Assembly: GCF_004116465.1 (NCBI RefSeq)
Contig: NZ_PDJV01000003.1
Location: 62,001-126,000 of the forward strand
DNA length: 64,000 bases
Direction: 5' to 3'
DNA from: Arcobacter sp. F2176
Lineage (GTDB): Bacteria; Campylobacterota; Campylobacteria; Campylobacterales; Arcobacteraceae
Shown: piece by piece, positions 42,810-49,941 of the stretch
Layout: each line of letters opens with the position of its first letter
Numbering within the stretch: the first letter of the stretch is position 1
Notes under the pieces: model-generated
What the model saw: the letters and a program-made list of their open reading frames with translations, nothing else
The model's database searches: none
Told to the model about the DNA's origin: nothing
Position numbers and translations under genes: made by a program

Positions 42810-43184
42810 ATGAAATTAACAAACGAAAATGAACATGAATATAGATTTGGAACACATGGACCAAAATACTTAACAAAAGGTCCCATGATAGATATGGGAG
42901 TTGTTGTAATTGGGGTAGGAGAAGAACACCCTTGTCATAAACATGTAAAACAAGAAGAGTCATTTTTTGTTTTAGAGGGTGAATGTAGCGTTTATCTTGA
43001 TGGAGTAAAAGTTGTAATTAAAAAAGGTGATTATTTACAATGTGAACTTGGTGAGTCACATATGTTTATAAATGAAAGCGAAAAGCCTTTTAAGGCAGTC
43101 TTTATAAAAGCTCCACATTTTGAAGTGAAAGATTCTGTGTATATTGATTGGAAACCTGGGCAAGAATTTATAAAAGAGGATTAA
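42810..43184 (+). CDS. Cupin-domain protein
   Basis: 124 residues, single cupin barrel. Motif 1 is HPCHKHVKQEESFFVLEGE near residues 38-56 (metal ligands H, H, E), motif 2 GDYLQCELGESHMFIN near 73-88 (H). It starts directly after the kinase stop codon, so the two are co-translated. Likely a sugar or sugar-phosphate isomerase or binding protein working on the kinase substrate or product; this is inference from gene order. Confidence 0.85.
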   Translation: MKLTNENEHEYRFGTHGPKYLTKGPMIDMGVVVIGVGEEHPCHKHVKQEESFFVLEGECSVYLDGVKVVIKKGDYLQCELGESHMFINESEKPFKAVFIKAPHFEVKDSVYIDWKPGQEFIKED

Positions 43185-43186
43185 TA

Positions 43187-43957
43187 ATGGAATTTAAAAG
43201 GAATTTGTATTTTATTCTTGAAAGACCAGCAAATCATAAATATGGGATGTTTGTTCAAGCAATTATATATATAAATATATTTGCTAGTATTTTGATATTA
43301 TTTCTAGAAACAGAAGAGTCTTTAAAAGGATATATGCATATATTAAATTATATAAATATATTTAGTATTGGACTTTTTACTCTAGAATATATTGCAAGAA
43401 TATATTGTATAAATTATGATAATAAGAAAAAAAGAATGAAGTACATTTTTTCTCCTTTTATGATTATTGATTTATTAGTATTATTACCTTTTTATTTATC
43501 TTTTTTTCCTTTTTTAAATATAGATTTAGCATTTCTTAGAACTTTGAGAGTTTTAAGAATTTTCAAACTTTTTAGACTAGGAAAATTTATAGAATTTGAT
43601 AATATATTGGCTCAAATAGTAAAAGAAAAAAAAGAGGAGTTTATATTTATTTTAATAGCTTCTGTTATAATATTATTTACAATATCACCTTTAGTATATT
43701 TTGCAGAACACGATGCCCAACCTACAGTATATAAAAGTATGTTTGATTCTCTTTGGTGGTCAGTAATAACATTTACAACTGTTGGATATGGAGATATGTA
43801 TCCAATAACAGGTTTTGGGAGAATATTAGCTACATTTTTAAGTGTATTTGGAATAGCTTTTTACGCAATACCTGGTTCAATATTAACATCTGCATTTTTA
43901 GATAAGATGAATCATAAAAAGCATTATAAAGAAGAAAATATTAGTGATGAAAAATAA
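43187..43957 (+). CDS. Voltage-gated potassium channel (Kv-like, six helices)
   Basis: 256 residues from ATG 43187 (AAGAGGA upstream); an upstream ATG in the same frame lies inside the cupin gene. Helices S1-S6, S4 with basic residues R118, R121, R124, K127 and R130, and selectivity filter TTVGYGD at residues 197-203. It forms a tetrameric voltage-gated potassium channel in the inner membrane. Second voltage-gated channel in the window, after the NavAb-like one. Position right after lsrK-cupin suggests cotranscription but no obvious functional link. Confidence 0.92.
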   Translation: MEFKRNLYFILERPANHKYGMFVQAIIYINIFASILILFLETEESLKGYMHILNYINIFSIGLFTLEYIARIYCINYDNKKKRMKYIFSPFMIIDLLVLLPFYLSFFPFLNIDLAFLRTLRVLRIFKLFRLGKFIEFDNILAQIVKEKKEEFIFILIASVIILFTISPLVYFAEHDAQPTVYKSMFDSLWWSVITFTTVGYGDMYPITGFGRILATFLSVFGIAFYAIPGSILTSAFLDKMNHKKHYKEENISDEK

Positions 43958-43965
43958 GGCCTAAG

Positions 43966-44925
43966 ATGGAAAAAAGAATATTAGAAATCGAAAAACTAAA
44001 AGCTGCTCTTGGTGAAAGTTTAACACAAGAAGAAATCGAGAAAAAACTAAAAGAAAAATTGGAAGCAAAGAGTGAAAAAGAAAGTGTAAAAAGCGAACTT
44101 ATTGTTGAAGAAGAAGTTAAACAAGATGATATAGATGATGAAACAAAGGAATCTGAAAATATTGATAAAATAAATGAGGAAATTATTGATGAGAACAAAG
44201 ATGACCTTATAGAAAAAGAATCAAATAAATTAGAAGAAAATCCAACAGAAGATTTAACAAATTTTGAAATTGAAGTTGAGGAGATAAGTGCTGAAAAATT
44301 AGCACTTTTAAATAAAAGAAGAATGGAAGATTTAAAAGTAAACAAAAAAAGTTCTATAAATATATTTATATATCTTTTTTCTTTTATTGCTATTCTTTTG
44401 ATAATTTTTGCAGCATATTTGTTTATGAATAAACCTGCTGTAAAAGAAGTAGTTGTTTATAAAAAGAGTGAACCAAAAGAGATAATAAAAGAAATTGTAA
44501 CAGAAAAAATAGTTCCTGCAAAACCCCTTGATGATAAGCAATTAAAAAGTTACTTTAATTCAAACAAGTATGAAATTTACAAATGTTATGATTTTAAAGT
44601 GGGTATTGCAACTTTTCCAAATGAGTGTAAAAAAACACTAAAAGACTTTTTAGCAAAAAACAAAGATAGTTTTAAACTAGAAGTTACAGCCGTAATATCT
44701 CCTGATGATAAAGAGATAATAAAAAAAGCTAATTTAGAAAATGCAAGTGATACACTAAAAGAGTATATTATAAGAGGATTCTCAAGACAAAGAGTTTTAG
44801 AAACATCTTTTTATATAAGAGATGTTTTAAAAGATGATGTTATTTTAACTCCTGTAAATTATTATGTTAAATCTAAAAAGTTAAGTAAAGGAATAATTAT
44901 AAAAGCCTACTATTTAGAAAAATAG
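43966..44925 (+). CDS. Hypothetical single-span protein with acidic cytoplasmic tail
   Basis: 319 residues. Residues 1-125 are a highly charged, glutamate-rich and coiled-coil-prone cytoplasmic part (for example EEIEKKLKEKLEAKSEKE); one membrane helix at about 131-153; then a periplasmic domain with two cysteines near C209 and C225 and a C-terminal alpha/beta segment (FKLEVTAVISPDD, GFSRQRVLETSFYIRDVL) loosely recalling OmpA-like peptidoglycan-binding folds. No family is recognised with confidence. AAGG precedes the ATG. Topology suggests linking a cytoplasmic partner to the cell wall. Confidence 0.65.
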   Translation: MEKRILEIEKLKAALGESLTQEEIEKKLKEKLEAKSEKESVKSELIVEEEVKQDDIDDETKESENIDKINEEIIDENKDDLIEKESNKLEENPTEDLTNFEIEVEEISAEKLALLNKRRMEDLKVNKKSSINIFIYLFSFIAILLIIFAAYLFMNKPAVKEVVVYKKSEPKEIIKEIVTEKIVPAKPLDDKQLKSYFNSNKYEIYKCYDFKVGIATFPNECKKTLKDFLAKNKDSFKLEVTAVISPDDKEIIKKANLENASDTLKEYIIRGFSRQRVLETSFYIRDVLKDDVILTPVNYYVKSKKLSKGIIIKAYYLEK

Positions 44926-44937
44926 TAGATTTTTATT
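44907..44937 (+). terminator. Intrinsic terminator
   Basis: Arms CTACTATTT (44907-44915) and AAATAGTAG (44920-44928) followed by ATTTTTATTT. Ends the lsrK-cupin-channel transcription unit and lies between convergent genes. Confidence 0.75.
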
Positions 44938-45416
44938 TATTTATGAGATATATTCTTTTCTATTAGTTTTCCCTCTTCATTCATCAAATAAGCAGCTCCA
45001 AAACCTAAAACTAAAGATTTATCTTTTGGAGTTAGTTCAACTATTTTAAAATCTTTCATTTTTCTAATAAATGAAAGATTATCTCCATATCTTTTATCAA
45101 ATAATTCAAAATATTTTTCACCTTCAACTATTTTACATGAGGCAGAAAAATATAATCTTTTTCTAGCATAAATATGAGAAGCATCTTTTTCGTCTTCTAT
45201 TAAAAAAACATGAGCTTTTAAAGTGTCTTCGATATTTTTATAATGGGGTAGGGCAGAACTCATAACAACATAAAATTTATTATCATCTTCCACAAAGGGT
45301 GAGTAACTTGTAAGCGGTTCATTATCTTTACTTGTAGTTGAAAGTGTTAAAGAGAATTTGTCTTTTGGAAAAGTTTTAAATGCATCAATTATCTCTTCAT
45401 TTGTTAGTTTATTCAT
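44937..45416 (-). CDS. Pyridoxamine-phosphate-oxidase-fold protein, HugZ-like
   Basis: 159 residues of the split-barrel FMN-binding type. The opening SLTLSTTSKDNEPLTSYSPFV and the closing LVLGFGAAYLM resemble HugZ heme-utilisation proteins of Campylobacter and Helicobacter, which bind and degrade heme; this version is short and could also be a general flavin-binding oxidoreductase. Single gene. Substrate inferred from resemblance only. Confidence 0.75.
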   Translation of the reverse strand: MNKLTNEEIIDAFKTFPKDKFSLTLSTTSKDNEPLTSYSPFVEDDNKFYVVMSSALPHYKNIEDTLKAHVFLIEDEKDASHIYARKRLYFSASCKIVEGEKYFELFDKRYGDNLSFIRKMKDFKIVELTPKDKSLVLGFGAAYLMNEEGKLIEKNISHK

Positions 45417-45503
45417 AGATTTCCTTTTTTGAATTATATATTTAAAATATTAAAATAAATTAAAAAGGTTATTTTAGTAAAATAGTATAAATAAAGGGGT
45501 TTT

Positions 45504-46442
45504 ATGAAAAGATTTTCAAATGAAAACATGGTAGAGATAATTGAATATATTACAAACTATTTAAAAGATAAAGAAAGTAGATATATTTTTGAATTTGAAG
45601 TTTTGAATCCAGATATCTCTTTAGATGCATATAGTGGAGAGAAGTTTATTATAGAAAATAAGGAGTATATATATCGAAGTTATAATTCATGGAATTCCTT
45701 AGCACAAACTCTATTTTGTAAATTACAGACTCCCCAAGTTATTTCAAAAGAGTTTATTAAATTATCTTTTGTGAAACTAGACCAAGATGATAGTTTTCAT
45801 AAAAGTTCAAGTGAACAAAGTGAAAAATATGGTATAAATTCAATCTTTGATAATATCAATAAAAATGAAGAAGCCTCATTCATTTATTATTATATGAATG
45901 CTTTAAAAAATGTAGATATAAGTTCAAAAACAAAAGTATTAAATTTAGGTGTTAATAGTGGAGGAGAATTTGAGGTTATAAAACAACTTTCAAGTGATTA
46001 TAAAAAGACTCACTTTACTGGAATTGATTTTTGTGAGTCTGCTATAAATAAAGCTAAAAAAATTTTTTATGAATCAAATTTTTCATTTCTTGTAGAAGAT
46101 ATAAATAATATAAATAATTTAGATTTAGGTAAGTTTGATTTGATAATATCAATTGGAACTTTACAAAGTACAACATTAAATTTTAAAACATTTTTTATGT
46201 CTTTGGTTCAAGATTACTTAGAAGATAGAGGTTCTATAATTTTGGGATTTCCAAATTGTAGATGGATTGATACTCAAATGATTTATGGGGCAAAGGCACC
46301 AAATTATAGCTATTCAGAGTTGTCAATTTTATTTAATGATGTGATATTTTGTAAAAAGTATTTACAACAGAAAAAATATAGAGTTACTATTACAGGAAGA
46401 GATTATATATTTCTAACTGCAACATCAATAAAAAAAGGTTAA
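45504..46442 (+). CDS. SAM-dependent methyltransferase-like protein
   Basis: 312 residues. The Rossmann core lies in the middle: KTKVLNLGVNSGGEFEVIKQL near residues 150-170 (motif I variant LNLGVNSGG), HFTGIDFCESAI near 179-190, and LGKFDLIISIGTLQ near 210-223. About 130 N-terminal residues form an extra domain of unknown type. AAAGGGG precedes the ATG. It ends two bases before the lytic transglycosylase gene (TAATATG). The substrate is unknown. Confidence 0.78.
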   Translation: MKRFSNENMVEIIEYITNYLKDKESRYIFEFEVLNPDISLDAYSGEKFIIENKEYIYRSYNSWNSLAQTLFCKLQTPQVISKEFIKLSFVKLDQDDSFHKSSSEQSEKYGINSIFDNINKNEEASFIYYYMNALKNVDISSKTKVLNLGVNSGGEFEVIKQLSSDYKKTHFTGIDFCESAINKAKKIFYESNFSFLVEDINNINNLDLGKFDLIISIGTLQSTTLNFKTFFMSLVQDYLEDRGSIILGFPNCRWIDTQMIYGAKAPNYSYSELSILFNDVIFCKKYLQQKKYRVTITGRDYIFLTATSIKKG

Positions 46443-46443
46443 T

Positions 46444-47424
46444 ATGAAGTTTATATTTATATTTATTTTTATATTTTTGAATCTTTCTTTTGCAGAAGAT
46501 TTTAATAAGATAAAAAGTGTTGAAGAATTTAAAAGTTATATGGCAAAAGAGCACAAATTTAATAAAAAAGAGTTGTCAGATTTATTTTCAGATGTAATGA
46601 TTCAAAAAGATTCTTTATGGTTTTATACAAAACCTCATAAAACAGATTATAAGACACACTATTGGACAGATTATAGTAAAAATTTTTTATCAAAAAAGAA
46701 AGTACAAGCGGGAGTTGATTTTTTAAAAAATAACAATGAGGCTTTATACAAAGCTTATAAAGAGTATAAAATACCAAGTGCATATATAGTTGCAATAATT
46801 GGAATTGAGAGCAATTATGGTGGCTTTATGGGTAAAAATCCTACTTTTGATACTTTAAGTACTTTAGCATTTAAAGAAAATAGAAGAAATAGTTTTTTTA
46901 AAAAAGAACTTGAAGCATATTTACTTATGACTAGAAAAGAAAAAATAGATCCCAAAGAGATTAAAGGTTCATTTGCAGGAGCAATAGGTTATTGTCAATT
47001 TATGCCTAGTAATTTTAAAAAAGTAGCAGTTGACTTAGATGAAAATAATCAAATAAGACTTGACAGACCAACTGATGCAATTGGAAGTGTTGCAAATTAT
47101 CTTAGAATGAGTGGATGGGAAAGGGGAACTCCAGTTGCTGTTGAAGTTAATTTTGAGGGAAAAAGATTTGATAAGTTTAAAACTGGATATGCAACTTCAT
47201 ATGATAGAAATGATTTAGTTGGTATAAAACCTATTGAAAGGTTTTATTATGATAAACATGTTAGTTTGATAAAATTGAAGAAAAAAGATAGTGATGAACT
47301 GTGGTATGCAACTAAGAACTTCAAAGTAATTACTACTTATAATAGAAGTGCTTATTATGCCATGGCAGTTCATCAATTGGCAAGTAAAATAAAAGAAGAA
47401 TATCTAAAACAAAAAAATAATTAG
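46444..47424 (+). CDS. mltB: Lytic murein transglycosylase B (MltB-like)
   Basis: 326 residues with a signal peptide (about 1-18). The catalytic region AIIGIESNYGGFMGKNPTFDTLSTLAF near residues 118-144 contains the acid glutamate in IES, and GSFAGAIGYCQFMPSNFKKVAVD near residues 176-198 the substrate-groove motif. It cleaves peptidoglycan glycan strands in the periplasm, making anhydromuropeptides. No lipobox is seen, so it is probably soluble. Converges with the next gene with a 4-base overlap of stop regions. Confidence 0.92.
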   Translation: MKFIFIFIFIFLNLSFAEDFNKIKSVEEFKSYMAKEHKFNKKELSDLFSDVMIQKDSLWFYTKPHKTDYKTHYWTDYSKNFLSKKKVQAGVDFLKNNNEALYKAYKEYKIPSAYIVAIIGIESNYGGFMGKNPTFDTLSTLAFKENRRNSFFKKELEAYLLMTRKEKIDPKEIKGSFAGAIGYCQFMPSNFKKVAVDLDENNQIRLDRPTDAIGSVANYLRMSGWERGTPVAVEVNFEGKRFDKFKTGYATSYDRNDLVGIKPIERFYYDKHVSLIKLKKKDSDELWYATKNFKVITTYNRSAYYAMAVHQLASKIKEEYLKQKNN

Positions 47425-48479
47425 TGATAATTAATATAGTTTGGTTTAGTCCATATGATTCTACCTTTTACAGGTTCTAATCCTAAAATTTGTTTAGGTG
47501 TCATCAGTGGTTTTTTATCATTTTTGTAGAAAATTTTAAAACCACCTTGGGCAATTTTATTTGCATCTTTATTGTATAAAGAGTTATAAATCTTTATTTT
47601 AGTACTGCCTTTTCCATGTCCATCAATGTTATATGTAAGATTGATCCTATCATATTTTTTTACTAAGTTTTTATTTCTTAACATTCTTTCATAAAACATA
47701 TGAATTAAAAGCATTCTTTTGCCTTCAATATGATTATCTATCATATAGTTTTGCATAGCTTCTTGTACTTCATTTACATCTTTTGCAAAAATATGTCCTA
47801 TTAGTTTACCTGGAGGATATTTTCTATGTTTTGGAATCTTAAATTCAGGATCAATTGCAATATGAACATTTGGATATTTTAAAAACTTTAAAATAGGTTC
47901 TACTGCTTCCATTGGGCTCATTGTTCCTAATTGTACATCTAATATAACAGCAAAGTTTTCCTTTTGTGCTCTGTTGATATATTTCATAATTAAAAGTTCA
48001 TTTAGAGGTTTTATATGGTCATAATCATTACCTGACTCTAAAGTTGCTACATCTTTTATTATATGATATGTAGGTACTATTTTTACACCATCTGAGATTG
48101 TTTCATACTCTTTTTTTACTAATTTCATTTTTTTAGTAAGATCATCAATATTAAGTTCTCCTAATATTCCTAAAGATTTAGCATATGGTCTTCCATAAAA
48201 ACCAATTAAAATGTCATTTGGATTATACGTGTTAGGTAGAATTTCATTTTTCAGAATTTCATTTTTTACATTTATATCATTCTTTATAATATTTTTAGTA
48301 GCTGTTTCATCAAGAGTTGTCTTTTCTTGGATAACATTAATTGCATTTTTTTGAATTTCATTTTCTTGAGTTATACTTTTTAAAGTTGGACTTTCTTGGG
48401 TTATATTTTCTTGACTAGCATTTAAAAAAGTAGTGAAAATTATACTAATCATAATAATAACATTTTTCATTTTGTACAT
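47421..48479 (-). CDS. Exported hypothetical protein with TIM-barrel-like core
   Basis: 352 residues with a signal peptide (about 1-23). Residues 24-85 are a low-complexity stretch in which variants of the word NEILKN and TQEN recur. From residue 90 a folded domain starts: ILIGFYGRPYAKSLGIL, VPTYHIIKDVATLESG, FAVILDVQLGTMSP and HIAIDPEFKIP. These alternating strand and acidic motifs (DVQ, DPEF) look like a (beta/alpha) barrel hydrolase, but I cannot name a family. AAGGA lies five bases before the ATG. Presumably acts in the periplasm or outside the cell. Confidence 0.65.
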   Translation of the reverse strand: MYKMKNVIIMISIIFTTFLNASQENITQESPTLKSITQENEIQKNAINVIQEKTTLDETATKNIIKNDINVKNEILKNEILPNTYNPNDILIGFYGRPYAKSLGILGELNIDDLTKKMKLVKKEYETISDGVKIVPTYHIIKDVATLESGNDYDHIKPLNELLIMKYINRAQKENFAVILDVQLGTMSPMEAVEPILKFLKYPNVHIAIDPEFKIPKHRKYPPGKLIGHIFAKDVNEVQEAMQNYMIDNHIEGKRMLLIHMFYERMLRNKNLVKKYDRINLTYNIDGHGKGSTKIKIYNSLYNKDANKIAQGGFKIFYKNDKKPLMTPKQILGLEPVKGRIIWTKPNYINYH

Positions 48480-48534
48480 TTAATTCCTTATATATTATTC
48501 GGGATTATGCCAAAAAAGTATTGTGATTATCTTG

Positions 48535-48558
48535 AAAGTAGAAAAAGATTTCTACTTT
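48535..48558 (-). terminator. Hairpin after tlpA-like gene
   Basis: Arms AAAGTAGAAA (48535-48544) and TTTCTACTTT (48549-48558) around a 4-base loop, overlapping the stop codon of the thioredoxin lipoprotein gene. The T-run is weak. Confidence 0.5.
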
Positions 48559-49112
48559 TGGTCTTTTAATTTAACTATTAGATTTTCTAGTGTTTCTTCA
48601 CCAACTGGACCTATGAATTTTTCAATCATTACTCCATCTTGTGCAAAAAGGTATGATTCTGGTATTTTTTGAACATCATTAAATGCTTGTGCAACTTTTG
48701 CATTATCCGCACCTACAGTTACTGGAAAGTTCATATTATATTTTTTCATAAATGCTGCTAGGTCATTTTTACTAATTTGATCTTTAAATAAAATTGATAC
48801 TACTTCAAATTTATCGGGATATTTTGAAGTCAACTTAGAAAATACTGGAATCTCTTCTTTACAAGGAGGACACCAAGTGGCAAAGAAATTGATTAGAATT
48901 ATTTTTCCATTTAATTCTTTCGATGTTAAAATATCTTTTGAATATTCAAAACTAATTTTTTTACCTTCAGTTGTGATTAGGTTAAATATGTTTTCATTCT
49001 TTTCTTTTTTTAGTTCATTAAAACTAGGTGTATCTTTAATGACAGTTTTTGCATCTTCATCACAGCCTGTAAATAAAAACAGTGTTGTTAATAGAAGTAA
49101 AAAGTATTTCAT
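48552..49112 (-). CDS. TlpA/ResA-like thioredoxin lipoprotein
   Basis: 186 residues from the ATG at 49112, which has AAGGA upstream; the longer open frame runs into dsbB and lacks a start signal. Lipobox LFTGC (Cys17). Thioredoxin core with FFATWCPPCKEEIPVF, CxxC = CPPC near residues 79-82, and cis-proline KIPESYLF. TlpA-class proteins reduce disulfides of exported proteins or serve cytochrome maturation. TAATG coupling with the upstream DsbB-like gene suggests paired action on one thiol pathway. Confidence 0.88.
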   Translation of the reverse strand: MKYFLLLLTTLFLFTGCDEDAKTVIKDTPSFNELKKEKNENIFNLITTEGKKISFEYSKDILTSKELNGKIILINFFATWCPPCKEEIPVFSKLTSKYPDKFEVVSILFKDQISKNDLAAFMKKYNMNFPVTVGADNAKVAQAFNDVQKIPESYLFAQDGVMIEKFIGPVGEETLENLIVKLKDQK

Positions 49113-49531
49113 TAATTTCCTTTTGAATTTTTGTAAATTTGTATTTGCAATAGAAAAAGCAAAAAGTACGCTATAAATGACAAAAATGGTATTGTAATAA
49201 ATCCAAACCAATTAATATAAACAGTAGAACAAGGAACACCTTGTACACAAGGAACCATGTCTTCTGAAATTATGCCAAACATTAGTAAATTATGATAAAT
49301 ACTAAATAGTAAACCTATACAAATAAGTACAAAAGTATATTTAAATATTTTGTCTTCAGGATATAATAAATTAATTAAAAATATTAACACAAGAGGATAC
49401 ATAAATATTCGTTGATACCAACACATACTACAAGGAATGAATTGCATCACTTCACTAAAAAAAAGACTTCCAAGTGTTGCAACTAAAGAAATTATAAACG
49501 ATAATAATATTAAATTTGAATTTTGTTTCAT
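49112..49531 (-). CDS. DsbB/BdbC-like disulfide oxidoreductase
   Basis: 139 residues from the ATG at 49531 (AAGG upstream), four membrane helices. First redox pair CSMC in FIPCSMCWYQRI near residues 33-36, second pair in VPCVQGVPCSTVY near 95-101. WYQR is the quinone-contact motif of the family. It passes electrons from a DsbA-type oxidase to quinones. The stop overlaps the start of the TlpA-like gene by one base (TAATG). Confidence 0.88.
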   Translation of the reverse strand: MKQNSNLILLSFIISLVATLGSLFFSEVMQFIPCSMCWYQRIFMYPLVLIFLINLLYPEDKIFKYTFVLICIGLLFSIYHNLLMFGIISEDMVPCVQGVPCSTVYINWFGFITIPFLSFIAYFLLFLLQIQIYKNSKGN

Positions 49532-49621
49532 AAATGACCTTTGGTAATGAAAATATACCAAGTCTATTTTAACAGAAGCTTAATATAAATCTATTTATAA
49601 TGAAATAAAAAAAGGCCTAAT

Positions 49622-49921
49622 TTGATTGAAGCAACAGTTGTGATATTTATACTTGTTAGTTTGGCTTTGCTGATATTAATTTATAAACAAATTAATAAAA
49701 CTAAAAGTAGTGAAAATACAGAAGTAAGAACAAAGCAAGATATTATAGATGGATATGAAAAATTGATTTTAGATGTTATTGAAAATAATAAAGATGATAA
49801 AAAGTTGATGATTGAAAAAAAGACTCAAATTTTAAAAGTTGTTTCTAAAGATTTACATAATAATATATATTTTGATGATGATGAAGCTAAATATATAATC
49901 TCAAAGCTAGCTGAGCTTTAA
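49622..49921 (+). CDS. Small single-span hypothetical protein
   Basis: 99 residues from TTG, with AAAAGGCC upstream. One membrane helix (about 3-21) then a charged helical cytoplasmic domain. Family not recognised. It precedes a histidine kinase gene on the same strand by 20 bases and is probably cotranscribed with it. Could be an accessory of that kinase; no direct evidence. Confidence 0.6.
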   Translation: MIEATVVIFILVSLALLILIYKQINKTKSSENTEVRTKQDIIDGYEKLILDVIENNKDDKKLMIEKKTQILKVVSKDLHNNIYFDDDEAKYIISKLAEL

Positions 49922-49941
49922 TAAATGGATTAAGGAATCTT

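Noticed and set aside
43941-44345. Serine/phenylalanine-rich minus-strand ORF
   Set aside because: Mirror of the glutamate/lysine-rich stretch of the gene at 43966; no independent support.
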